Part shown: piece after piece, positions 1 through 5,526 of the stretch
Layout of the letters: each line of letters begins with the position of its first letter
Numbering within the stretch: position 1 is the stretch's first letter
NCBI GenBank assembly: GCA_003565575.1
Contig: PXBV01000245.1
Coordinates: forward strand, 1-5,526
Length of the DNA stretch: 5,526 nucleotides
Source: Psychroflexus sp.
GTDB taxonomy: Bacteria; Bacteroidota; Bacteroidia; Flavobacteriales; Flavobacteriaceae
Direction of reading: 5' to 3'
The notes under the pieces: model-generated
Seen by the model: the letters and a program-made list of their open reading frames with translations, nothing else
Told to the model about the DNA's origin: nothing
Database searches by the model: none
Position numbers and translations under genes: made by a program

Positions 1-671
1 CCAATCTCCAGAATTTAAATATAGACAAGTTCCGTTTTTATTAACTTTTCTAGAAATCTCAGGCTGATGAATATGTCCACAAATTACATAATGATACTTG
101 TTTTCTATGGCGAGGTCTGTGGCTGTTTTTTCAAAATCATCAATAAACTTTACTGCTTTTTTAACTGAACCCTTGATCTTTTTGGAAAGCGAATATTTTT
201 CTTTTCCCATCTTCAAAAGTATAAAATTTAAAAATCGATTGGTTAAAATAAGAAGGTCATAACCCCAGCCTCCTAGTTTTGCAATCCATTTAGCGTTTTG
301 AACCGAAATATCAAAAACATCTCCATGAAAAAACCAAGCTTTTTTACCATCAAGTTCTAAAATTAATTTGTCCAAGAGTTTAATAGTCCCAACTTCAAAA
401 TCACTTAATTTCATCAACATCTCATCATGATTACCTGTGATGTAAATAATTTCAGTTCCAGACATTGAAAAATCAATAAGTTTTTTAGGACATCTAAATG
501 CGCCTTTGGGAAATAATTTTTTCTAAACTGCCATATATCAATAATATCACCATTTAAAATAATTTTTTTAGGTTTTATAGATTCTAAATAAGTTACCAAC
601 TCTTTTGCATGACAGCCAAAGGTGCCTAGATGTATATCCGACAGAACTACTAATTCTACACTACGTTTCAA
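1..671 (-). pseudogene. Frameshifted, partial LpxH-like metallophosphoesterase (UDP-2,3-diacylglucosamine diphosphatase family)
   Basis: This calcineurin-like phosphoesterase belongs to the LpxH/COG2908 type, whose members remove UMP from UDP-2,3-diacylglucosamine in lipid A synthesis at the inner membrane. As written, the frame from 671 stops at 414-416 after 85 codons, and codons after about residue 64 are out of frame. Restoring one A in the A6 run (T6 at 481-486 on plus) gives one open frame of 224 codons to base 1. Its metal-binding motifs are in order: SDIHLG (D12, H14), NGDIID (D42), GNHDE (N81, H82), HGD (H116) and GHIHQPE (H200, H202), followed by NSGDW at the edge. The gene continues left of the window, probably for a few dozen codons. 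The start is TTG at 669-671: no in-frame ATG lies upstream, an in-frame TGA comes six codons before it, and MKR..ELVVLSDIHLG matches my recollection of family N-termini. Intact motifs on both sides suggest a recent mutation or a sequence error. The substrate is inferred; a related phosphodiesterase remains possible. Confidence 0.85.
463..486 (-). other. Frameshift point: phased A AAA AAC heptamer and small hairpin
   Basis: On the coding (minus) strand the zero-frame codons are CTA AAA AAC, so the heptamer A AAA AAC (480-486) sits in the phase of a classical -1 slippery site. A -1 slip here leads directly into the conserved downstream frame (LIDFSMSGTEIIYITGNHDE). One base later a 6-bp AU-rich hairpin can form (473-478 with 463-468, loop AAAA at 469-472, including one G-U pair). 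That spacing is shorter than the usual 5-9 bases and the stem is weak. A missing base in a homopolymer is the simpler explanation; recoding or transcript slippage is possible. Confidence 0.5.
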
Positions 672-834
672 TATTGTAATTTTTATTCAAATTAATTTAA
701 ATATGATTAATGTTTCATGAACTTAATATTATCAAAATCAACCTTAAGTGTTAATAAGTTGCCATTTTCTTAAAGCTGAATTTACTTAAGATTATTTAAA
801 TCCTTTTGAGCTAAATTTTCTATTATGATTAATT

Positions 835-864
835 TTTGAATATTACTTAAAACAATTACATTTG
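835..864 (+). promoter_or_regulatory. Bacteroidota-type promoter for aroC
   Basis: TTTG at 835-838 matches the -33 element, and TACATTTG at 857-864 matches the -7 consensus TAnnTTTG with no mismatch. The 18-base gap is within the usual range for the primary sigma factor of Bacteroidota. Transcription would be expected to start a few bases after 864, around 868-872, so the leader before the ATG at 878 would be only about 6-10 bases. No Shine-Dalgarno sequence lies between. The rest of the 672-877 interval is AT-rich, and I could not find a convincing promoter in it for the divergent minus-strand gene. Confidence 0.65.
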
Positions 865-877
865 TTCAAAACTACAC

Positions 878-1936
878 ATGGCATCAAATAGCTTCGGAAC
901 CTTTTTGAAACTTACTACTTTTGGTGAATCTCACGGGGTATCTATAGGAGGAATTCTTGATGGTGTTCCACCAGGAATTCAATTAAATTTAGAACACATT
1001 CAACTTGAATTAGATAGGCGTAAGCCTGGCCAATCTGCCATCGTTACTCAACGGAAAGAGTCGGACATTGTGCATTTTAAATCTGGTATTTTTGAAGGTA
1101 TAACCACAGGATTACCTATAGGATTTGAAATCCAAAATACAGATAACAAATCTAAAGATTACGGTCATATCAAAGATGTATTTAGACCCAATCATGCAGA
1201 TTATACTTACGATCAAAAATATGGACAAAGAGACCATAGAGGGGGAGGAAGGTCCAGTGCTAGAGAGACAGCTTCTTGGGTTGTAGCTGGTGCCATTGCC
1301 AAGCAAATCCTTAAAGAAGTTAAATTTACAGCCTACACGCACGCTGTAGGTGCTCTTCAACTCAATGAAAATGACGACGTAGATTTTGAGGTGATAGAGC
1401 AAAACCCAGTTAGATGCCCAAATGCTGAGGTAGCAACTAAAATGGAAAACTATATCAAACAAATTAGAAAAGAAGGAGATACCATTGGTGGTATTGTAAA
1501 ATGTGTGATTTCAAATGTACCAAAAAATTTAGGTGATCCTATTTTTGAAAAATTGCACGCTAACTTAGGCAAAGCAATGATGACCATAAATGCGGTAAAG
1601 GGATTTGATTATGGGTCTGGCTTTGAAGGTGTTAGCATGAAAGGTAGTGAACACAATGATTTGTTTAATACTGATGGCTCTACCAAAACCAACCATAGCG
1701 GTGGAATACAAGGAGGTATTTCTAATGGAATGGACATTACATTTAGAGTAGCTTTCAAGCCCGTGGCTACCTTAATGCAAAAACAAAAGACCATAAATAA
1801 AAACCATGAAGAGGTTGAAATGATGGGAAAAGGAAGGCATGATCCATGCGTGGTACCTAGAGCTATCCCGGTTGTTGAAGCAATGGCAGCTCTGGTTTTA
1901 GCAGATGCTTACTTACTTAATAAATCTCTTAATTAA
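878..1936 (+). CDS. aroC: Chorismate synthase
   Basis: It catalyses the last shikimate-pathway step, the 1,4-trans elimination of phosphate from 5-enolpyruvylshikimate 3-phosphate to give chorismate, using reduced FMN in the cytoplasm. Chorismate feeds aromatic amino acids, folate and menaquinone. The 352 residues are normal for the family and unbroken. Visible signatures are TTFGESHG (13-20, with H19 matching the first active-site histidine), RRKPGQS (47-53), RPNHAD (103-108, with H106 matching the second), [14 protein letters not shown] (118-131), [10 protein letters not shown] (240-249), [13 protein letters not shown] (272-284) and the C-terminal [25 protein letters not shown] (320-344; H321, D322, R328). 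The ATG at 878 is chosen because the family N-terminus runs close to '[15 protein letters not shown]'. No flavin reductase domain is fused, so reduced FMN must come from elsewhere. It is the first gene of a probable two-gene operon with the symporter, which starts five bases after its stop. Confidence 0.98.
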   Translation: MASNSFGTFLKLTTFGESHGVSIGGILDGVPPGIQLNLEHIQLELDRRKPGQSAIVTQRKESDIVHFKSGIFEGITTGLPIGFEIQNTDNKSKDYGHIKDVFRPNHADYTYDQKYGQRDHRGGGRSSARETASWVVAGAIAKQILKEVKFTAYTHAVGALQLNENDDVDFEVIEQNPVRCPNAEVATKMENYIKQIRKEGDTIGGIVKCVISNVPKNLGDPIFEKLHANLGKAMMTINAVKGFDYGSGFEGVSMKGSEHNDLFNTDGSTKTNHSGGIQGGISNGMDITFRVAFKPVATLMQKQKTINKNHEEVEMMGKGRHDPCVVPRAIPVVEAMAALVLADAYLLNKSLN

Positions 1937-1941
1937 TTAAA

Positions 1942-3258
1942 ATGAAAAAACTTGAATTGCACTGGCAAATCCTATTAGGGATGGGTCTGGGAATCTTATT
2001 TGCTTTTATTTTATCTTATTTTGAATGGGGAAGTCAGTTTATTTCAAATTGGATTAAACCCTTTGGAACCATTTTTATCAATGCATTAAAGCTGATAGCT
2101 GTTCCATTAATATTAGCTTCTCTAATCAAAGGTGTATCAGATTTAAAAGATATTTCAAGCCTTTCTGAAATGGGATTAAGAACAATTTTAACTTACCTGG
2201 CAACAACAGTTATTGCAGTGAGTATTGGTCTGTTAATTGTTAATGTTTTTGAGCCTGGAAAAAGTATTGAAGATGATACAAGAGAAGAATTGGTGTTAAG
2301 TTACGGAGGTGAGGCTGAGCTAACTCGCCAAAATGCAAAAAAACAAAAAGAATCTGGACCTCTTCAAGCTTTGGAAGATTTAGTCCCTGATAATATTTTT
2401 GGCGCGGCTTCTAATAATGGGAATATGCTGCAAGTCATCTTTTTTGCTATATTTTTTGGTATTGGTATGATTTTAATTCCTGAAAAGAAATCTAAACCCA
2501 TCAAAGAGTTTTTTGATTCTCTTAATGAAGTCATTCTAAAAATGATAGACTTAATCATGCTTGCTGCTCCCTACGGAGTATTTGCACTCTTAGCTGCACT
2601 GGTGGTAGAAGCTCCAAGCACAGACTTATTTATAGCCCTGGGTTATTATGCCTTATGTGTTGTTGGTGGTTTGTTATTGATGATTTTAGTTTATGCCGCA
2701 ATTGTAGGTATATTCACTAAAAAATCTCCGCGTTTTTTTCTTAATGGAATTTCTCAAGCTCAGTTATTAGCTTTTTCAACAAGTTCTAGTGCTGCAACCT
2801 TGCCTGTTACCATGGAACGCGTAGAGGAACATTTAGGTGTTCACCCACAAGTTTCAAGTTTTGTTTTACCTATTGGAGCTACCATCAATATGGACGGTAC
2901 TAGTTTATATCAAGCTATTGCAGCGGTTTTTATTGCACAAGCTTTTGGTATGGATTTAAGTTTCTCTGCGCAGTTAGGAATTATTGCAACCGCAACCTTA
3001 GCATCCATTGGATCCGCTGCGGTACCTGGCGCTGGTATGGTCATGCTTGTTATTGTTTTGGGTCAAGCAGGTATTCCAGAAGCAGGTTTAGCTTTAATTT
3101 TTGCTGTGGATAGACCTCTAGATATGTTAAGAACGAGTGTAAATGTTACTGGAGATGCTGCCGTTTCTATGCTAGTAGCCAAGTCTCAAAATAAACTTGG
3201 GGAGCCTAATGTAAAGAATTGGGATGACAAATACACTAAGGAAAATTTTAATGAGTAA
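1942..3258 (+). CDS. Dicarboxylate/amino acid:cation symporter (GltP/GltPh family), probably for glutamate/aspartate
   Basis: This inner-membrane secondary transporter of the DAACS (SLC1-like) family has 438 residues, the usual length. The fold can be followed: hydrophobic helices near 8-27, 43-63, 80-102, 162-180, 199-222 and 229-257; re-entrant hairpin HP1 with STSSSAATLP (279-288); TM7 with NMDGT (316-320); HP2 with SIGSAAVPGAG (355-365); and TM8 with DRPLDMLRTSVNVTGD (390-405). In TM8 the residues matching archaeal GltPh D390, D394, R397, T398, N401 and D405 are all present, and the numbering happens to coincide. R397 holds the substrate side-chain carboxylate and D394 the amino group in the family, which favours acidic amino acids over C4-dicarboxylates. 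NMDGT and D405 fit Na+ coupling. A charged, polar loop (about 104-146) separates TM3 and TM4. ATG 1942 has no Shine-Dalgarno but an A/T-rich lead-in. The five-base gap after aroC and the hairpin downstream suggest co-transcription. The substrate and coupling ion are inferred. Confidence 0.94.
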   Translation: MKKLELHWQILLGMGLGILFAFILSYFEWGSQFISNWIKPFGTIFINALKLIAVPLILASLIKGVSDLKDISSLSEMGLRTILTYLATTVIAVSIGLLIVNVFEPGKSIEDDTREELVLSYGGEAELTRQNAKKQKESGPLQALEDLVPDNIFGAASNNGNMLQVIFFAIFFGIGMILIPEKKSKPIKEFFDSLNEVILKMIDLIMLAAPYGVFALLAALVVEAPSTDLFIALGYYALCVVGGLLLMILVYAAIVGIFTKKSPRFFLNGISQAQLLAFSTSSSAATLPVTMERVEEHLGVHPQVSSFVLPIGATINMDGTSLYQAIAAVFIAQAFGMDLSFSAQLGIIATATLASIGSAAVPGAGMVMLVIVLGQAGIPEAGLALIFAVDRPLDMLRTSVNVTGDAAVSMLVAKSQNKLGEPNVKNWDDKYTKENFNE

Positions 3259-3282
3259 GAAATCAATATAACGTTTAAAATC

Positions 3283-3310
3283 AAACCCTTACAAACTGTA
3301 AGGGTTTTTT
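3283..3310. terminator. Bidirectional rho-independent terminator between converging genes
   Basis: AAACCCTTAC (3283-3292) and GTAAGGGTTT (3298-3307) form a perfect 10-bp stem around a five-base loop. On the plus strand the run of T that begins in the stem continues to 3310, a good terminator for the aroC-symporter transcript that ends 24 bases before it. On the minus strand the hairpin is followed by a T-rich tract (TTTTGATTTT, counting from within the stem), so it can also end the minus-strand gene whose stop codon is at 3309-3311 and overlaps the T tract. Confidence 0.85.
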
Positions 3311-4019
3311 ATTTAAAAACTTTCCAACGCTCTTGGATATATTCACCTTCAGAACTTTTCCCGTTGTGACTCCAAATACTATCTTTAATTTCTTTTTTGA
3401 ATGAAAGGGTATCCCCAACCATATTTGGATTTTTAGAGAAAAACTGAACAATTTCATGATGCTTACCGTCTTCAAAAGTCCATTGACCACCACTTGAACC
3501 AAAAAACTCACCAGTCTGACTATTGAGCGCTAAAACTTGATAGTAATTATCAGTAAGCATTTTTAAGGTTTTTCTGGGAGAATCTTCTATGGTTTGCCAT
3601 CTTGATTCTCTAAAGACTTCATGAATTTTCCAACAGGTGACATGTTCGCCATCAGAACTATCAATTTTTACCCAAGCTTCTTTATTTCTTGAATTTTTAT
3701 CTTGAAGGTTTAACGTGTCGTTCTTAATTTCAAAATCAAAATTTAAATAAGTACCAGTAACAGCTCTTGATTTTGAATCAATTTCATAGTTTTCTATGTA
3801 GTCTGAATTTGATAAGGAATAAGTCCCTCCACTTGCTGAAATAAATTCTCCAGTTGACTCTAAATAAGTAGCACTTGTAAAGTAAAAATCACTGTAAAAT
3901 TTAATCGTTTTTTGTTCATCCGTGTTTTGTTCAATTTTTTGCCAAGCTCCCTTTAATTCTTGTGCTTTAGATAATTGAAGTGACATGAGTATTGATAAGA
4001 GTATTGAAATGCGCATCAT
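3309..4019 (-). CDS. Secreted protein of unknown function with two tandem copies of a beta-rich domain
   Basis: The 236-residue product starts MMRISILLSILMSLQLSKAQ, a short signal peptide with likely cleavage near residues 19-20, so it should reach the periplasm or beyond. There is no lipobox cysteine; the only cysteine is C129. The mature chain seems to be an internal duplication. Copy 1 (about 22-120) has LKGAWQKIE, TIKFYSDFYF, STGEFISASGGTYSLS and DTLNL...EAWVKID. Copy 2 (about 136-236) has FRESRWQTIE, TLKMLTDNYY, QTGEFFGSSGGQWTFE and DTLSF...ERWKVFK. Shared marks are W-Q-x-I-E near the start, TGEF-x2-SGG in the middle, DTL, and W-x-K near the end. The alternating hydrophobic pattern suggests beta-strands, and the layout recalls lipocalin-like DUF4488-type proteins of Bacteroidota, but I cannot confirm the family. 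Either M1 or M2 could be the start. It is flanked by terminators on both sides and is probably transcribed alone. No catalytic motif is visible, so no function is assigned. Confidence 0.88.
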   Translation of the reverse strand: MMRISILLSILMSLQLSKAQELKGAWQKIEQNTDEQKTIKFYSDFYFTSATYLESTGEFISASGGTYSLSNSDYIENYEIDSKSRAVTGTYLNFDFEIKNDTLNLQDKNSRNKEAWVKIDSSDGEHVTCWKIHEVFRESRWQTIEDSPRKTLKMLTDNYYQVLALNSQTGEFFGSSGGQWTFEDGKHHEIVQFFSKNPNMVGDTLSFKKEIKDSIWSHNGKSSEGEYIQERWKVFK

Positions 4020-4124
4020 TTGATTTTTATTATATCCTAAATTAATTAATTTTTTATAAGTATCTTAAAAGCTCAAGTTAATTTTATAATCAAACCCGTA
4101 GTTCATTTTTAATTATTTCTTTAT

Positions 4125-4162
4125 AAAAAAACCCTGTTTGATTTTATAAAAAAAACAGGGTT
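4125..4162 (-). terminator. Rho-independent terminator of the acyl-CoA dehydrogenase gene
   Basis: Read on the minus strand, AACCCTGTTT (4162-4153) and AAACAGGGTT (4139-4130) form a perfect 10-bp stem with a 13-base AT-rich loop, followed at once by a run of seven T (4131-4125). It begins 26 bases after the TAG stop at 4189-4191. It ends acyl-CoA dehydrogenase transcription and separates it from the secreted-protein gene on the same strand, so that gene should have its own promoter between about 4020 and 4125. I found no strong -33/-7 pair there. Confidence 0.85.
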
Positions 4163-4188
4163 ATGAATTTGAAAAGTTTCACTAAAAC

Positions 4189-5526
4189 CTATACAGCATA
4201 TTTGTTGTCTCCCACAATTTGATCAGCAATTGTATTTCTCAATTCCACAATGTTAGGGTAGTTTTCATATTTAGTATAACGTTTTAATCCCATTAGCATC
4301 ATTTTTTGCTCATCACCTTCAGCGAAAGAAATAATACCTTCTTTGGCCTTCTCGTTAATTTTATCAACAGCTTTATAAAGTCTCAATTTAGCCATAGCAA
4401 TCTGAACTTTTTGGGAGTCTTCACCAAAACGCTTAGCATTTTTTTCAGCTCTTAAGATAGCAGATTCTGCCATATAGATCTCAATCAAAATATCAGCTGA
4501 TGCAAGCAATAGTTGTTGGTGTTCTTCCAATTCTTGTCCATATTTTTGAGCAGCACTTCCCGCTACCATTAAGAACACTTTTTTAAGTTTTCTCAATATG
4601 GCTTTTTCTTCAGCAAGCAATTCAGAATAATCTGGTCTGTCAAAAGAAGGAATGCCAGTAAGTTCGTCTGAAACTTCTTTTGCAGGTCCTAAAAGATCTA
4701 CATGTCCTTTCATCGCTTTTTTAACAAGCATGCCTACTGAAAGCATTCTGTTGATTTCGTTTGTACCTTCATAAATTCTAGAAATCCTAGCATCTCTCCA
4801 TGCAGACTCCATTGGAGTATCAGCAGAAAATCCCATTCCACCGTAAATTTGAATGCCTTCATCTGAGCATTTTTGAATGTCTTCTGAAACTGCTACTTTT
4901 AAAATAGAACATTCTATAGCAAACTCTTCCACACCTTTTAGCTCCGCTTCTTGGTGAGAACTTCCAGATTCTTTTCTTAAGTTGATTCTGTCCTCAATAT
5001 TTTTTGAAGCTCTATAACAAGAAGCTTCATCTGCATAGATGGATGTTGCCATCTCCGCTAATTTTGATCTGATTGCTCCAAAGCTAGAGATAGGTGTTTT
5101 AAATTGAACTCTGTCATTGGCATAGGCTACAGCTGAGTTTAATACTCTACGTTGTGCATCCAAACATGCAGCAGCTAATTTAATTCTACCTACATTTAGC
5201 GCATTCATAGCAATTTTGAAGCCTCCATTTCTTTCACCAAGAAGATTTTCTACAGGAACTTTAGTTTCATTAAAGAAGACTTGACGAGTAGAAGAGGAGT
5301 GTATACCCAACTTCTTTTCTTCATCTCCCATAGAGATTCCATTTTCCATATCCTTCTCAACAATAAACCCAGTTATATTCTTATCATCCTCTATTCTAGC
5401 GAAGACAATGAAAACATCACAGAATCCAGCATTAGAAATCCACATTTTTTGACCTGTGATTTTATAATGCGATCCATCTTCAGATAAAACAGCTTTTGTT
5501 TTACCAGAATTGGCATCCGATCCAGC
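4189..5526 (-). CDS. Acyl-CoA dehydrogenase, long VLCAD-like type (N-terminal part outside the window)
   Basis: This FAD enzyme catalyses the first beta-oxidation step, acyl-CoA to trans-2-enoyl-CoA, passing electrons to electron-transfer flavoprotein. The frame is open to the right edge, so the Met at 5443-5445 is internal: the preceding 27 codons read AGSDANSGKTK...YKITGQK, continuous with the family. There are 445 visible residues; roughly 150 N-terminal ones are missing if the total is about 600. Numbering from the first visible residue, the middle beta domain runs from AGSDA (1-5) through GQKMWISNAGF (25-35) to about 95. The C-terminal helical domain has DRVQFKTPISSFGAIRSKLAEM (138-159), IQIYGGMGFS (225-234) and RISRIYEGTNEINR (247-260). 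E253 in YEGT matches the catalytic base (Glu376 of MCAD). About 185 residues follow YEGTNEINR, an extra helical C-terminal region that marks the VLCAD/ACAD9-like class over short-chain types. A terminator follows, so this is the last gene of its transcript. Thiolase or hydratase genes may lie upstream, which is inference. Confidence 0.95.
   Translation of the reverse strand, partial: AGSDANSGKTKAVLSEDGSHYKITGQKMWISNAGFCDVFIVFARIEDDKNITGFIVEKDMENGISMGDEEKKLGIHSSSTRQVFFNETKVPVENLLGERNGGFKIAMNALNVGRIKLAAACLDAQRRVLNSAVAYANDRVQFKTPISSFGAIRSKLAEMATSIYADEASCYRASKNIEDRINLRKESGSSHQEAELKGVEEFAIECSILKVAVSEDIQKCSDEGIQIYGGMGFSADTPMESAWRDARISRIYEGTNEINRMLSVGMLVKKAMKGHVDLLGPAKEVSDELTGIPSFDRPDYSELLAEEKAILRKLKKVFLMVAGSAAQKYGQELEEHQQLLLASADILIEIYMAESAILRAEKNAKRFGEDSQKVQIAMAKLRLYKAVDKINEKAKEGIISFAEGDEQKMMLMGLKRYTKYENYPNIVELRNTIADQIVGDNKYAV

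Noticed and set aside
672..834. AT-rich divergent spacer with repeated short words such as ATGATTAAT (703-711 and 825-833) and CTTAAG
   Set aside because: Short words like these are expected by chance in such AT-rich DNA. I see no long inverted repeat, RNA gene or operator that I could support.
1112..1462. Open frame of 116 codons on the minus strand
   Set aside because: It lies wholly inside aroC, antisense to conserved family motifs, and its translation shows no domain; it is a shadow frame.
1609..1794. Open frame of 61 codons on the minus strand
   Set aside because: It is antisense within aroC opposite conserved [10 protein letters not shown] and NHSGGIQGG coding; a shadow.
2364..2558. 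Open frame of 64 codons on the minus strand
   Set aside because: It is antisense within the symporter gene, with no motif and no start context.
3281..3511. Open frame of 76 codons on the minus strand, overlapping the secreted-protein gene in another frame
   Set aside because: It overlaps the better-supported 236-residue gene with its signal peptide and duplicated domain, and runs into the terminator hairpin.
4037..4076. Possible promoter for the secreted-protein gene (TAATTTAG at 4044-4037 with TTG at 4076-4074 on the minus strand)
   Set aside because: The -7 match has one mismatch and the gap is about 29 bases, too long; not strong enough to call.
5443..5445. ATG as the start of the acyl-CoA dehydrogenase
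   Set aside because: The frame continues upstream for 27 codons to the window edge with family-typical AGSDA and YKITGQK, so this Met is internal.
5281..5487. Open frame of 68 codons on the plus strand
   Set aside because: It is antisense to the acyl-CoA dehydrogenase middle domain, which is clearly coding.

Overview
The window is AT-rich and looks like a chromosomal housekeeping segment from a Bacteroidota (Flavobacteriia-type) bacterium. The evidence is a promoter of the Bacteroidota type (TTTG, an 18-base gap, then TAnnTTTG) before the chorismate synthase gene, the lack of Shine-Dalgarno sequences before the visible starts, a secreted protein whose signal peptide ends in '...KAQ', and protein sequences that read as typical of marine flavobacteria. 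This placement rests on recognition, not on a search.

Layout, left to right. (1) Bases 1-671, minus strand: an LpxH-like metallophosphoesterase that leaves the window at its C-terminal end and is broken by a one-base frameshift at an A6 run in the coding strand (T6 at 481-486). (2) Bases 672-877: a 206-base AT-rich divergent intergenic region with the aroC promoter at its right end. (3) Bases 878-1936, plus strand: chorismate synthase (aroC). (4) Bases 1942-3258, plus strand: a dicarboxylate/amino acid:cation symporter of the GltP/GltPh family, five bases after aroC and probably co-transcribed with it. (5) A perfect 10-bp hairpin at 3283-3307 that can terminate the two genes converging on it. 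(6) Bases 3309-4019, minus strand: a secreted protein of unknown function built from two tandem copies of one domain. (7) Bases 4020-4188: intergenic, containing a strong minus-strand terminator. (8) Bases 4189-5526, minus strand: the C-terminal three quarters of a long (VLCAD-like) acyl-CoA dehydrogenase that enters from the right edge.

The genes serve separate functions: outer-membrane lipid A synthesis or phosphoester hydrolysis, aromatic amino acid and quinone precursor synthesis, acidic amino acid uptake, an exported protein, and fatty acid beta-oxidation. I see no mobile element, CRISPR array, RNA gene, defence system or other plainly new system. The items most worth checking are the frameshift in the metallophosphoesterase, which lies exactly on a correctly phased A AAA AAC slippery heptamer; the very short predicted leader of aroC; and the duplicated-domain secreted protein.
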